Positions 25,807 through 34,982 of a stretch of 64,000 bases of DNA are shown in pieces. The notes under the pieces were generated by a model, which saw nothing but the letters and a program-made list of their open reading frames with translations, was not told the origin of the DNA and did not search any database. The stretch's first letter is position 1. Each line of letters opens with the position of its first letter. The stretch comes from Rubellimicrobium rubrum (GTDB lineage: Bacteria; Pseudomonadota; Alphaproteobacteria; Rhodobacterales; Rhodobacteraceae). Both the position numbers and the translations under genes were made by a program. Where the stretch lies: contig NZ_VDFU01000007.1 in the NCBI RefSeq assembly GCF_006152115.1, forward strand, positions 142,451 through 206,450. Direction: 5' to 3'.

Positions 25807-28644
25807 ATGCCTTGGACTCCGACGGCCTATGATCCGGATGATTTCGCCAATCGTCGCCATATCGGTCCATCCCCGAGCGAGATGGAGGAGATGCTGGCGG
25901 CCGTCGGGGCAGTCAGTCTCGATGACCTTATCGACGAGACCGTGCCGGCCTCGATCCGGCAAACCACACCCCTGTCCTGGAGCCCGCTGACGGAAGCGGG
26001 TCTGCTGGCCCGCATGCGCGCGGTCGCGGGCAGGAACAAGGTGATGACCTCGCTTATCGGGCAAGGTTACTACGGCACGGTAACTCCGCCCGCCATCCAG
26101 CGGAACATACTGGAAAATCCGGCTTGGTACACGGCTTATACGCCTTATCAGCCCGAGATCGCGCAGGGTCGGCTCGAGGCTCTGCTGAACTACCAAACCA
26201 TGGTCGCGGACCTGACCGGCCTGCCGGTGGCCAACGCCTCTCTCCTCGACGAGGCGACCGCGGCGGCGGAAGCCATGACGATGGCCGAGCGGACGGCCAA
26301 GTCCAAGGCGCGCGCCTTCTTCGTGGCGGATGACCTGCATCCACAAACGGCAGCCGTGATCGAAACGCGGGCCCTTCCCCTGGGCATTGAGATCATCAGG
26401 GGATCGGTGGATTCCCTCGATCCTTCCAAGGTTTTCGCAGCGATCTTTCAGTATCCCGGCACATATGGCCACCTGCACGACCTGACCGACGACATTGCGC
26501 AACTGCACCGGCACGGAGCCATTGCGATCGTGGCGACGGACCTCCTGGCCCTCACCCTCATCAAAGAGCCGGGCGCTATGGGGGCCGATATCGCCGTTGG
26601 CTCGGCGCAACGGTTCGGCGTGCCGATGGGCTATGGCGGCCCTCATGCGGCCTTCCTGTCGTGCCGCGATTCGATCAAGCGTGCGATGCCGGGACGCATC
26701 GTGGGCGTTTCGGTGGACGCGCGTGGCAACAGGGCCTACCGTCTGGCCCTCCAGACCCGTGAGCAACACATACGCCGCGAGAAAGCCACCTCCAACGTCT
26801 GCACGGCACAGGCCCTGCTCGCGGTCATGGCTGGATTCTATGCTGTGTTCCATGGACCCAAGGGTCTCCGGGCAATCGCCGAGCGGGTTCACTTGAGTAC
26901 CCAACGGCTGGCGCGTGCGCTCCGGGCCGCTGGCGCCACGGTCTCCCCCGAAGCGTTTTTCGACACGATCACGGTCGAGGTCGGCGTCGGTCAGGCGGGG
27001 ATCCTCGCGGCGGCCCGCGCCGAGGGGCTTAACTTTCGGAAGATCGGGGTGGACCGCGTCGGCATCTCCCTGGACGAGACGACGGACGAGTCCGTCCTGC
27101 TTCGCATTCTTCGCGCCTTTGGCATCGATGCGGCGCCGCCGCACCGGGGAGGCCTTGCCGTTCCGGACTCCTTGGTCCGCAGCTCCGACTACCTGACCCA
27201 TCCGGTGTTCCAGATGAACCGGGCCGAGTCCGAGATGATGCGGTACATGCGCCGGCTGTCGGATCGGGATCTGGCGCTCGACCGCGCGATGATCCCTCTC
27301 GGCTCCTGCACCATGAAGCTGAACGCGGCTGCGGAAATGATGCCGCTGACCTGGCCCGAATTCGGGGGCCTGCATCCGTTCGCCCCGCGCGATCAGGCTC
27401 AGGGGTACACCGAAGCGATCGAGGATCTTTCGAGAAAGCTCTGCGAGATAACTGGTTATGACGCGTTCTCGATGCAGCCCAACAGCGGCGCGCAAGGCGA
27501 GTATGCCGGTCTGCTGACCATCCAGGCGTTCCACCGGGCCAACGGGGACCATGATCGCAAGGTGTGCCTGATCCCCGTCTCGGCCCATGGCACAAACCCG
27601 GCCTCGGCGCAGATGGTGGGCATGGAGGTGGTGGTGGTCCGGACCGCCCCCAACGGGGACATCGATCTGGAAGACTTCCGAGACAAGGCCAATGCCGCTG
27701 GCGCACGGCTTGCTGCCTGCATGATCACCTATCCTTCGACGCATGGCGTGTTCGAGGATACGCTGCGTGAGGTCTGTCGTGTGACCCATGACCATGGCGG
27801 GCAGGTGTACCTTGATGGGGCGAACATGAACGCCCTCGTGGGTCTGGTGAAGCCCGGCGAGGTCGGAGCAGATGTGAGCCATCTCAACCTGCACAAGACC
27901 TTTGCCATCCCCCATGGCGGTGGCGGGCCGGGCATGGGGCCGATCGGGGTGAAGGCGCATCTGGCGCCTTACCTGCCTGGTCACCCGGAGTCCGGCGGGA
28001 GCGGCGCGGTATCGGCTGCCCCGTTCGGCTCGGCGTCCATCCTGCTGATTTCTTGGGCTTATTGCCTCCTCATGGGAGGGGCTGGCCTGACACAGGCCAC
28101 CAAGGTTGCCATTCTGAACGCAAACTATATCGCGGCGCGCCTCCGAGGGGCTTACGATATCCTGTTTGCGGGCAATCGGGGGCGGGTAGCCCATGAATGC
28201 ATCCTGGATACGAGGCCCTTTGCCGCGCATGGGGTCACGGTGGATGATCTGGCCAAGCGGCTGGTGGACAACGGGTTCCACGCGCCAACCATGAGCTGGC
28301 CTGTTGCGGGCACCCTGATGGTCGAACCTACCGAAAGCGAGACCAAAGGCGAAATCGACCGGTTCATCACCGCGCTTCTTTCGATCCGCGATGAGATCGC
28401 CGCAGTGCAGAAAGGCGAGATCGCGGCCGAGCAGAGCCCTCTCCGGCGTGCGCCCCATACGGTGGAGGATCTCGTCGCCGAGTGGGACCGCCCCTATACC
28501 CGCGAACAGGGCTGCTTCCCGCCCGGTGCGTTCCGCGTGGACAAGTACTGGCCGCCCGTGGGCCGTGTGGACAACGCCTTTGGCGATCGGAACCTGATCT
28601 GCACCTGTCCGCCGTTGGAGCAATACGCCGAGGCTGCCGAGTGA
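25807..28644 (+). CDS. gcvP: Glycine dehydrogenase (decarboxylating), P protein
   Basis: This 945-residue PLP enzyme decarboxylates glycine and loads the aminomethyl group onto GcvH. It is the full-length single-chain form, with both halves fused. The PLP lysine is Lys697 in [17 protein letters not shown]. The N-terminal [13 protein letters not shown] motif fixes the start at the ATG at 25807, since the longer open frame overlaps gcvH. The C-terminus ends in the usual NLICTCPP block. A strong hairpin follows at once. Confidence 0.97.
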   Translation: MPWTPTAYDPDDFANRRHIGPSPSEMEEMLAAVGAVSLDDLIDETVPASIRQTTPLSWSPLTEAGLLARMRAVAGRNKVMTSLIGQGYYGTVTPPAIQRNILENPAWYTAYTPYQPEIAQGRLEALLNYQTMVADLTGLPVANASLLDEATAAAEAMTMAERTAKSKARAFFVADDLHPQTAAVIETRALPLGIEIIRGSVDSLDPSKVFAAIFQYPGTYGHLHDLTDDIAQLHRHGAIAIVATDLLALTLIKEPGAMGADIAVGSAQRFGVPMGYGGPHAAFLSCRDSIKRAMPGRIVGVSVDARGNRAYRLALQTREQHIRREKATSNVCTAQALLAVMAGFYAVFHGPKGLRAIAERVHLSTQRLARALRAAGATVSPEAFFDTITVEVGVGQAGILAAARAEGLNFRKIGVDRVGISLDETTDESVLLRILRAFGIDAAPPHRGGLAVPDSLVRSSDYLTHPVFQMNRAESEMMRYMRRLSDRDLALDRAMIPLGSCTMKLNAAAEMMPLTWPEFGGLHPFAPRDQAQGYTEAIEDLSRKLCEITGYDAFSMQPNSGAQGEYAGLLTIQAFHRANGDHDRKVCLIPVSAHGTNPASAQMVGMEVVVVRTAPNGDIDLEDFRDKANAAGARLAACMITYPSTHGVFEDTLREVCRVTHDHGGQVYLDGANMNALVGLVKPGEVGADVSHLNLHKTFAIPHGGGGPGMGPIGVKAHLAPYLPGHPESGGSGAVSAAPFGSASILLISWAYCLLMGGAGLTQATKVAILNANYIAARLRGAYDILFAGNRGRVAHECILDTRPFAAHGVTVDDLAKRLVDNGFHAPTMSWPVAGTLMVEPTESETKGEIDRFITALLSIRDEIAAVQKGEIAAEQSPLRRAPHTVEDLVAEWDRPYTREQGCFPPGAFRVDKYWPPVGRVDNAFGDRNLICTCPPLEQYAEAAE

Positions 28645-28645
28645 T

Positions 28646-28667
28646 GGGGGCGCATCAGAGCGCCCCC
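28646..28667. terminator. Hairpin terminator of the gcv operon
   Basis: GGGGGCGC and GCGCCCCC form a perfect 8-bp stem with a 6-nt loop immediately after the gcvP stop and before the convergent lactonase stop. There is no long T-run, but the position and stability make a bidirectional terminator likely. Confidence 0.65.
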
Positions 28668-28674
28668 GATCCCC

Positions 28675-29517
28675 TCATGTGAGGCCGGTGTTGACCTTGT
28701 AGATCCGCTCGGCGTTCCGCCATCCGATCATGGCCTGCTCGTCCGGGCTGAACTCGCCCAGCACCCGATCCGTGATATCCAGCCAGCTTGGCAGGCCCGA
28801 GCCCAAGTTGACCACGGGCCAGTCGCTCCCCCAAACCATGCGAGCCGGACCGAAGGCGTCCACGACGTGGTCGATCCAGGGCCGCAGGGTGGAAAGATCC
28901 CAATCGCCGGGTGCGGTATAGGCGGTGATGCCCGAAAGCTTCACGTTCACATGAGGCAGGCTCGCAAGGCGGGTGATCCCTGCACGCCAAGGGTCCATGT
29001 CGCCGCCTGCAATGTCAGGCGTTCCGCAATGATCGAGAACGAAGACCATGTCCGGGCAACTCGCGGCAAGGTCATACGCGGTGGGCAGGGTTCGTCCGAG
29101 GAAGTTCATGTCGAACGGTAGGCCGCGTTGTCCGATCCGACGAACATTCGCGCGGAACGCCTCGGTCGTGGATACGTCGTCGGGCACCGTGTGGAGGATG
29201 CGGCGAAGGCCCACGACGCCAAGCTCCGCGCATACGTCAAGCCAGGCCTCGAAACCGGCGTCCTGCTCCGGTCGGCAATTGGCGATCTGCCCAAGAAGAT
29301 CGCCGCTGCGGATGAGCCCGGCGATCCACCGCGACTCGGCCTGGAAGTCGTCAGCGTCCACTTCCATGAAGATGGAGCCCCGGACGCGCCCGCCATACAA
29401 CCGACGGGCATCGTCCAGAGAGAAGTCGGCACCCGCGAGCGTAGGCACCTCGCGGGTCCAGCCATGTCCGGTCACCTCGCGCCGGATCAGATGGAGATGG
29501 GTGTCGATCAGATCCAT
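28675..29517 (-). CDS. COG3618 amidohydrolase, L-fuconolactonase-like
   Basis: This 280-residue TIM-barrel metal hydrolase begins MDLIDTHLHLI (the His-x-His of strand 1) and carries a later VLDHCGTP motif and the GSDWPV motif with the terminal metal-binding Asp. COG3618 members include L-fucono-1,5-lactonase and L-rhamnono-lactonase. It is last of three minus-strand genes with an FAH-family hydrolase and a DHRS6-like dehydrogenase, the set that in Xanthomonas-type L-fucose degradation opens the lactone and finishes the 3-deoxy acid. The start at 29517 gives the family N-terminus; the frame upstream overlaps the hydrolase gene. Confidence 0.78.
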   Translation of the reverse strand: MDLIDTHLHLIRREVTGHGWTREVPTLAGADFSLDDARRLYGGRVRGSIFMEVDADDFQAESRWIAGLIRSGDLLGQIANCRPEQDAGFEAWLDVCAELGVVGLRRILHTVPDDVSTTEAFRANVRRIGQRGLPFDMNFLGRTLPTAYDLAASCPDMVFVLDHCGTPDIAGGDMDPWRAGITRLASLPHVNVKLSGITAYTAPGDWDLSTLRPWIDHVVDAFGPARMVWGSDWPVVNLGSGLPSWLDITDRVLGEFSPDEQAMIGWRNAERIYKVNTGLT

Positions 29518-29537
29518 GCGCGCGGCTCCGTGTTCTG

Positions 29538-30383
29538 TTATTCGTCGTTGACGCAGACCTGCCGCTGGTCGCCGAGGCCCTGGATCCCGAGCTCCACGAC
29601 CTCCCCCGACCTCAGGTAGCGCGGAGGCTTCATGCCAAGGCCCACGCCCGGCGGCGTGCCGGTCGAGATCACGTCGCCCGGATGCAAGGACATGAACTGG
29701 CTGAGATAGCTCACCAGATGCGCGACCCCGTAGACCATTGTGCGGGTCGAGCCGTTCTGCATCGTCTCGCCGTTGACACGGCAGTACATGTTCAGATCTT
29801 GCGGATCGGAAACCTCGTCGCGGGTCACGAGCCATGGTCCGAGCGGGCCGAAATTGTCGCAGCTCTTGCCTTTGGTCCACTGCCCAGCACGTTCGGCCTG
29901 GAAGGCGCGTTCCGAGACGTCGTTGGCCACGGCATAACCGGCGACATAGGACAGGGCATCGGCCTCGGTCACGTATTTGGCGTGCCGTCCGATGATGACG
30001 GCAAGTTCGACCTCCCAGTCGGTCTTTTCGCTGCCACGCGGGATGATGATGGGGTCATTGGGTCCGCAGATCGCCGAGGTGGCCTTCATGAAGATCACCG
30101 GCTCGGGCGGCACTGGCAGGTTCGACTCCGCTGCATGGTCGGCGTAATTGAGCCCGATGCAGATGAACTTGCCGGTGCCGCCCACGCAGGCGCCAAGCCG
30201 GGTGCCTGCATCCACCTGCGGCAGACCCGAGGGGTCTACCGCACGGATCGCGTCCAGTCCCTCGTCGCCAAGCACCGCTCCGGCGATGTCGGGCACGATG
30301 CCCGAAAGGTCACGGATCGTGCCGTCCTCATGCAGCAGACCGGGCTTCTCCGACCCTCGCTCGCCATGGCGCAAAAGCTTCAT
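29538..30383 (-). CDS. FAH-family hydrolase, probable 2,4-diketo-3-deoxy-fuconate (or rhamnonate) hydrolase
   Basis: This 281-residue fumarylacetoacetate-hydrolase family protein has the metal-binding FICIGLNYADHAAES and the EVELAVIIG acidic motif, with FMKATSAICGPNDPI and VISTGTPPGVGLGMKPP typical of the acylpyruvase subgroup. Members cleave C-C bonds in 2,4-diketo acids; in L-fucose catabolism this yields pyruvate and L-lactate. The N-terminal MKLLRHGERGSEKPG is common to sugar-acid versions. It follows the SDR gene after 58 bases and precedes the lactonase gene by 20. Confidence 0.78.
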   Translation of the reverse strand: MKLLRHGERGSEKPGLLHEDGTIRDLSGIVPDIAGAVLGDEGLDAIRAVDPSGLPQVDAGTRLGACVGGTGKFICIGLNYADHAAESNLPVPPEPVIFMKATSAICGPNDPIIIPRGSEKTDWEVELAVIIGRHAKYVTEADALSYVAGYAVANDVSERAFQAERAGQWTKGKSCDNFGPLGPWLVTRDEVSDPQDLNMYCRVNGETMQNGSTRTMVYGVAHLVSYLSQFMSLHPGDVISTGTPPGVGLGMKPPRYLRSGEVVELGIQGLGDQRQVCVNDE

Positions 30384-30441
30384 GTTCCACTCCTCTCAGG
30401 CATCGGGTGCTGCACGGCACTGGGCCGACAGCTCTCATGGG

Positions 30442-31224
30442 TCAAGTGTTGGTCCAGCCGCCATCGATGACATGCTCGGTGCCGGTGGTATAGCTCGACT
30501 CGTCGGAGGCAAGGTAAACGACAAGGGCCGCGATCTCCTCCGGGCGGCCCAGCCGGTTCATCGGCTGGCGGGCCACGAAGGCGCGCCGCGCGGCCTCATA
30601 GTCGTCCGTGCGGCGCATGCGCTCCTCGAGCGAGGGGCTTTCCACGGTGCCGGGGCAGATCGCGTTGGCCCGGATGCCCTGACCGATGAAGTCGCAGGCG
30701 ATCGCCTTGGTCAGGCCGATCACGCCGGCCTTGGTCGCGCCATAGACGAAACGGTTCGGTGCGGCGATGACCGATGAGGCCACGGAAGCCATGTTGACGA
30801 TCGAGCCGCCGCCGCCCGCGATCATGTCCGGCAGGACGGCACGGCACATCCGGTACATGGCCGTCATGTTCAACCGCACCGATAGATCCCACTGCTCCTC
30901 GTCGCAGTCGAGGATGGTTCCGTGCGCGACAATGCCCGCGCAGTTGAATAGGACTTGGACCGCCCCCACGGCCTGAACGGCCTCGGTGATGCTCTCCAGG
31001 TCGAGGACGTCGAGCCGGCGGGTCACGATTTGCCCGAGAGCGTCCCCCTGTGGAGACTCGGTCCGCAGCCGCGCCCATGCCTCCGACAGGCTCTCAAGGG
31101 CAGCGTCGTTCACATCGGTAGCGATCACCTCCGCACCTTCTCGAGCCATGGCGATGACCGAGGCGCGCCCGATTCCTTGCCCCGCCGCCGTGGCCAGCGC
31201 GCGTTTTCCGGTGAGCCGTCCCAA
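30442..31224 (-). CDS. SDR-family dehydrogenase, probable 2-keto-3-deoxy-L-fuconate 4-dehydrogenase
   Basis: This 260-residue short-chain dehydrogenase has a complete catalytic set: the TAAGQGIGRA cofactor loop, CAG in place of NAG, Ser in NMASVAS and YGATK. The AAGQGIGRA and VIATDVND pattern is that of the DHRS6/KDF-dehydrogenase group, and the Asp after strand 2 indicates NAD. The best start is a TTG at 31224, six bases after GGGAGG; the longer ATG frame (31284) lacks a ribosome site. It is first in a three-gene operon with the FAH hydrolase and the lactonase. Confidence 0.78.
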   Translation of the reverse strand: MGRLTGKRALATAAGQGIGRASVIAMAREGAEVIATDVNDAALESLSEAWARLRTESPQGDALGQIVTRRLDVLDLESITEAVQAVGAVQVLFNCAGIVAHGTILDCDEEQWDLSVRLNMTAMYRMCRAVLPDMIAGGGGSIVNMASVASSVIAAPNRFVYGATKAGVIGLTKAIACDFIGQGIRANAICPGTVESPSLEERMRRTDDYEAARRAFVARQPMNRLGRPEEIAALVVYLASDESSYTTGTEHVIDGGWTNT

Positions 31225-31459
31225 ACCGTGCCTCCCTGCCCCATCCTCACGGGTCTGTGTCGCAGGCTTACGAAAGCGATGCAACGGGCCGCGCGCCTAT
31301 GGCAGGCGTGCCACCATGCTCGGCAAGTTGGTCGCCACCCAGGTGCATCGGGACGTCGAATCGTGACACATTGCTAACCAAGGTCATGGAATGGACCTTG
31401 CCAAGAAACGGTCAATCCGGAGAGCCCACTCCGGCATCATCGAGCAAAGGACCAATCCC

Positions 31460-31630
31460 ATGGCAAGCCAGCAATCCGGCTCCCCACACGACGCTCAACT
31501 GGGGACAGCGTCTCAGGTCAGGACACCCCAGATGGAGGCGTCCCAATCCACCCGATCCGTTCAGGCACAGGCCAGCATGAATGGCGGGACAGGCACCGCC
31601 CCCGTCATCCGCGACTACGCGAGCATCTGA
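31460..31630 (+). CDS. Possible small hydrophilic protein
   Basis: This ORF of 56 codons (MASQQSGSPHDAQ...) is rich in Ser, Gln, Thr and Ala, with no hydrophobic segment and no homology that I recognise. It has an AAGGA about 9 bases before the ATG and is followed by two hairpins, which supports a real transcript. Its composition is unlike neighbouring proteins, so it may equally be the non-coding front of a small RNA. Confidence 0.35.
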   Translation: MASQQSGSPHDAQLGTASQVRTPQMEASQSTRSVQAQASMNGGTGTAPVIRDYASI

Positions 31631-31650
31631 GTTTCCGTCCCGGATCAGCC

Positions 31651-31677
31651 AACGGCCCGCATCTCCCACGGGCCGTT
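31651..31677 (+). terminator. First of two tandem hairpins
   Basis: AACGGCCCG and CGGGCCGTT form a perfect 9-bp stem with a 9-nt loop, 20 bases after the small ORF. There is no T-run. A second, stronger hairpin follows 13 bases later. Confidence 0.55.
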
Positions 31678-31690
31678 CCGGGATACCTGT

Positions 31691-31747
31691 GGGCCAGAGG
31701 ACCAAGGCGCATACTACCCCGGCCGCCAAGATCCTCTGGCCCCCTTT
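31691..31747 (+). terminator. Second tandem hairpin with T-run
   Basis: GGGCCAGAGGA (31691-31701) and TCCTCTGGCCC (31732-31742) form a perfect 11-bp stem enclosing a 30-nt, C-rich loop, followed by CCTTTT. This is a good intrinsic terminator on the plus strand. The large loop and the hairpin just before it could also be the 3' portion of a small RNA. Confidence 0.65.
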
Positions 31748-31771
31748 TCCATTGCTGCTAAGGTGAACGGC

Positions 31772-32098
31772 ATGGCTCCGATCTCCTCACTGCGAAACCT
31801 GGGACCGGCGACGAATGCCGCGTTCCGCAAGGTCGGGATACGCACGGCCGAGCAACTGCGCGAGATGGGGGCCGACGAGGCCTATGCGCGCCTGCTCGAG
31901 GCAGGGCAGCGGCCCCACTTCATCGGCTACTATGTGCTCCACATGGCGCTGCAGAATCGGCCTTGGAACGACTGCAAGGGAGACGAGAAGGCCGCCTTGC
32001 GCCGGCGATTCGACGAGCTGAAGGCCAGCCACTTCGACAGCGGCCTCGCTGGCCTGGAGGCCGAGCTCGATGCGCTGGGCGTGGGACTTCGTCGCTGA
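31772..32098 (+). CDS. TfoX C-terminal domain protein
   Basis: This 108-residue protein (MAPISSLRNLGPATNAAFRKVGIRTAEQL...) matches the TfoX/Sxy C-terminal domain, a helix-hairpin-helix-like fold, with no N-terminal TfoX domain. In Gammaproteobacteria full-length Sxy controls competence; isolated C-terminal domains are common in alphaproteobacteria and of unknown role. The ATG at 31772 has AAGGTG 7 bases upstream; a GTG at 31763 is an alternative. Confidence 0.8.
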   Translation: MAPISSLRNLGPATNAAFRKVGIRTAEQLREMGADEAYARLLEAGQRPHFIGYYVLHMALQNRPWNDCKGDEKAALRRRFDELKASHFDSGLAGLEAELDALGVGLRR

Positions 32099-32158
32099 AG
32101 CGTTGCGTCTGCCGTAGGTTTCGGTAGGACGTCGCGCAACCGTTAGCGGAGTTCGCGT

Positions 32159-32653
32159 ATGTCAGCCTCCCTGTCCCGTGTCACTCGCCGGGCGCTCCTT
32201 GCCTTCGCTCTGGTGCCCATCGCGGGATGTAGCCTGTTCGGTGGACGCAGCCTGGATACCCCGTCCGGGACCTATGCGGGCAACACGCCGCAGATGCAGG
32301 CCATGATCCGGCGTCATGCCCGCTCCCTGAGACTTCCGCCCGAACTCCTCGACCATGTGGTCCGGGTGGAAAGCGGCTACAACGCCCGGGCACGCAATGG
32401 CTCCTATTACGGCCTGATGCAGGTGAGCCCTGACACGGCCCGCAGCATGGGCTACCGCGGACCCGAGTCCGGCCTCCTGGACGCAGAGACGAATCTGCGC
32501 TTCGCCGGAGCGTATCTCCGCGGAGCCTACATCGTAGCCAATGGCAACCAGCGGCGCGCCTACGACCTGTACAAGAAAGGCTACTATTACGAAGCCCGCG
32601 ACCGGGGCCTGCTGGAGGAAACCGGGCTGAGGCGCGGGTTTCTGGAGGGTTAG
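32159..32653 (+). CDS. Lipoprotein lytic transglycosylase (SLT domain)
   Basis: This 164-residue protein has a lipoprotein signal with lipobox LVPIAGC (Cys24) and a short transglycosylase domain. The catalytic Glu lies in VVRVESGYN, followed by the canonical GLMQVSPDTARSMG and the NLRFAGAYLR motif. Enzymes of this type cleave peptidoglycan and leave 1,6-anhydro-muramic acid ends. It is smaller than housekeeping Slt or MltC enzymes. It ends 318 bases before the convergent sugar dehydrogenase gene. Confidence 0.88.
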   Translation: MSASLSRVTRRALLAFALVPIAGCSLFGGRSLDTPSGTYAGNTPQMQAMIRRHARSLRLPPELLDHVVRVESGYNARARNGSYYGLMQVSPDTARSMGYRGPESGLLDAETNLRFAGAYLRGAYIVANGNQRRAYDLYKKGYYYEARDRGLLEETGLRRGFLEG

Positions 32654-32971
32654 CCGCCCGAGGTTGCCGGGACAGGTGTTTGCGTCGACCAGCCGTCGGA
32701 CACCGGCCTTCGAGGGTGCAGAACGGCCAGCGACCATAAGAGGGATCGTTCGGCCACGAGTTGGCCATTCGCTGGCTAGGTTGATGGGTGGGCTGAGGGC
32801 TTTGACTGCTCCTTTACCCTACCAGGAGAACGCTTGGCGATCACCCGTGCTGAGGTCGGATGAACCGAGGCGCGTGCTACCGGCCGATCGCTCCGGAGCG
32901 AAAGGCGGCAGGGCAAGATATCCAGGACAACCACGGAGGTCCGGTGCGCCTGCCGGCTTCCACCAAATGGG
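32654..32971. other. Convergent intergenic region
   Basis: These 318 bases lie between two converging genes. I see only overlapping noise ORFs and no strong terminator or RNA signature. Confidence 0.4.
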
Positions 32972-34300
32972 TCAAGGAGAAGGTTGATCGTCAGGAACGG
33001 CTGCAGCAGCCTGGGACTGGGGCGGCGTGACCCTCCAGATCGTGTTGGACAGGTCATCCGCGACCAGCAAGGCGCCACGCGGATCCACTGCAACGCCCAC
33101 CGGTCTCCCGCGGGCGTTGCCTTCGTCCAAAAGGAAGCCTGACACCACATCGATCGGATCGCCCGAGGGCCTGCCATCGGCAAAGGGCACGAAGACCACA
33201 CGGTAGCCCACCGGATCGCTGCGGTTCCAACTGCCATGCTCGCCCACGAACACGCCGTCCGAGAACTCAGGCCCCATCGCTGGGGTGGAGAAGGCCACGC
33301 CAAGCGCCGCGACATGCGCCCCTAGGGCATAGTCCGGCTCAATCGCCGAGGCCACCATATCGGGATCCTGGGGCTGGGCCCGCGGGTCGACGATCTGTCC
33401 CCAGTAGCTGTACGGCCATCCGTAGAAGCCGCCCTCCTGGACCGCCGTCAGGTAGTCCGGCACGAGGCCGGGGCCGATCTCGTCGCGCTCGTTGACGACG
33501 GCCCAAAGCTGACCCGTCTCGGGCTGGATGGTGAGGGCTGTAGGGTTCCGCAAGCCGGTCGCATAGGGGCGGTGCGCTCCGGTCTCCACGTCGATCTCCC
33601 AGATCATGGCCCGGTCCTCCTCGACCTCGATGCCACGCTCGGTGATGTTGCTGTTCGATCCGATGCCGACGTAAAGGGTGCGACCGTCGGCGCTGGCGGT
33701 CATCGACTTGGTCCAGTGATGGTTGATCTCGGATGGCAGCTCGGTGAGCGTGACGGGCTCCCCGCTCGCCTCGGTCTGCCCATCCGAGTAATCGAAACGG
33801 ACTACCGCATCCTGGTTGGCCACATAGATCGCGTCGTCGATCAATGCGAGCCCGTATGGCGCGTTCAGACCCTCGGCGAAGATGCCCTGACTCTCATAGG
33901 TGCCGTCGCCATCCCCGTCGCGCAGCAGCGTCAGCCGGTTGCCGCCCTTGACCGAACTCTTGCCGAGGCTCTTGATGAAGCCGGCGATCAGGTCCTTGGG
34001 CCGGAGCACAGGCGCCCCGCCCCCAGACCCTTCGGCGACCAGGATATCGCCGTTAGGGAGAACAAGAAGCTGGCGCGGGATCATGAGATCCGTGGCGATG
34101 GGCGCGATCGTGTACCCCTCCGGCACGGTTGGCAGATCGTCGCCCCAAGCTGCGGGCCGTGGGACCGCCATGGACGGCAGGAGGCCACGCTGGGGGTCAG
34201 GCAGTTCGGGGTCTGAGCCGTACTGCGAGGAAGCGGTCTGACCAGACGCGACGAAAGGGACCACCGCCATGGCGCCGGCCAGCAGATGCATGCGCATCAT
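32972..34300 (-). CDS. PQQ-type sugar/sorbosone dehydrogenase family protein
   Basis: This 442-residue exported six-bladed propeller of the soluble glucose/sorbosone dehydrogenase (GSDH) family oxidises sugars using PQQ in characterised members. It has a signal peptide (MMRMHLLAGAMAVVPFVASG). Family blocks include the strand ending LMIPRQLLVLPNGDILVAEGSGGG, the ASADGRTLYVGIGSNSN block, TGLRNPTALT and FVGEHGSWNRS. The ATG at 34300 has AAGGAG five bases upstream and overlaps the stop of the preceding DUF2231 gene (TGATG), so the two are coupled. Confidence 0.87.
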   Translation of the reverse strand: MMRMHLLAGAMAVVPFVASGQTASSQYGSDPELPDPQRGLLPSMAVPRPAAWGDDLPTVPEGYTIAPIATDLMIPRQLLVLPNGDILVAEGSGGGAPVLRPKDLIAGFIKSLGKSSVKGGNRLTLLRDGDGDGTYESQGIFAEGLNAPYGLALIDDAIYVANQDAVVRFDYSDGQTEASGEPVTLTELPSEINHHWTKSMTASADGRTLYVGIGSNSNITERGIEVEEDRAMIWEIDVETGAHRPYATGLRNPTALTIQPETGQLWAVVNERDEIGPGLVPDYLTAVQEGGFYGWPYSYWGQIVDPRAQPQDPDMVASAIEPDYALGAHVAALGVAFSTPAMGPEFSDGVFVGEHGSWNRSDPVGYRVVFVPFADGRPSGDPIDVVSGFLLDEGNARGRPVGVAVDPRGALLVADDLSNTIWRVTPPQSQAAAAVPDDQPSP

Positions 34301-34728
34301 CAATACTCCTTGGCGTGGAATCCGGAAAAGCCGATCCAGGTCGCAACCAGCGCCAAGGCTGCTGCGATGGCCGACATGTAGAGAGCCTCGGGCATGGTGG
34401 CCCAGGCGTCCTTGGCATGAACAAGGGCATTGATGAAACCGACGACCCACGTCGCGAGCACCACCACAAAGTAGAAAACCGGGCGCCTGTCGCCCCGCGC
34501 ATGGCCACCGAACAGGTTCACAAAGGCCCAAAGCAGGGCGAAACCTCCACCCAGCAGCCCACCCGCGTTGAGCCATGAGGCAAAGTTGGCCCACTGAATC
34601 TCCATGGTTCGCCAGTAGGCGATGTCACTGACCAGCGCGCCCAGAAACAAAGGGAACAGGAATGCGAGGAGGATGGAGTGAAGGGGATGGAGCGGTCTGG
34701 GATGGGACGGCGCAAATGTGGCGAACAC
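34300..34728 (-). CDS. DUF2231 four-helix membrane protein
   Basis: This 142-residue protein has four hydrophobic segments and a HPLHSILLAFLFPLFLGAL N-terminal motif typical of DUF2231. The GTG start at 34728 follows AAAGGAG five bases earlier; the longer frame upstream is not supported. DUF2231 proteins often precede periplasmic PQQ-type or heme-dependent dehydrogenases, and this one is coupled to the following sugar dehydrogenase, so a role as its membrane electron anchor is a reasonable inference. Confidence 0.8.
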   Translation of the reverse strand: MFATFAPSHPRPLHPLHSILLAFLFPLFLGALVSDIAYWRTMEIQWANFASWLNAGGLLGGGFALLWAFVNLFGGHARGDRRPVFYFVVVLATWVVGFINALVHAKDAWATMPEALYMSAIAAALALVATWIGFSGFHAKEY

Positions 34729-34982
34729 ATCGGCTCCTTTCGTTGCTGGACATGGCTGTGCGACAACCGCCAGGCGGTATCTATGACGGATGAATGCGCC
34801 GGCCACTCGCAGGTTCCGGGTTCCCGGCCGAATGGAGCGGATCAAGATGGACACCCTGACCCAGCGGCACGTGCTGAACCACGCCTGCGCCGCCTGACCC
34901 CGCACCCAGATGGACCAGGCCCTCCGAAGCGCCATCGGTCTCGAATCACGTCACGACGGACAGCCGACCAGTTCTGCCGAAA

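Noticed and set aside
25765..28623. 952-residue open frame on the minus strand
   Set aside because: It is antisense to gcvP over its whole length and shows no domain; gcvP is certain.
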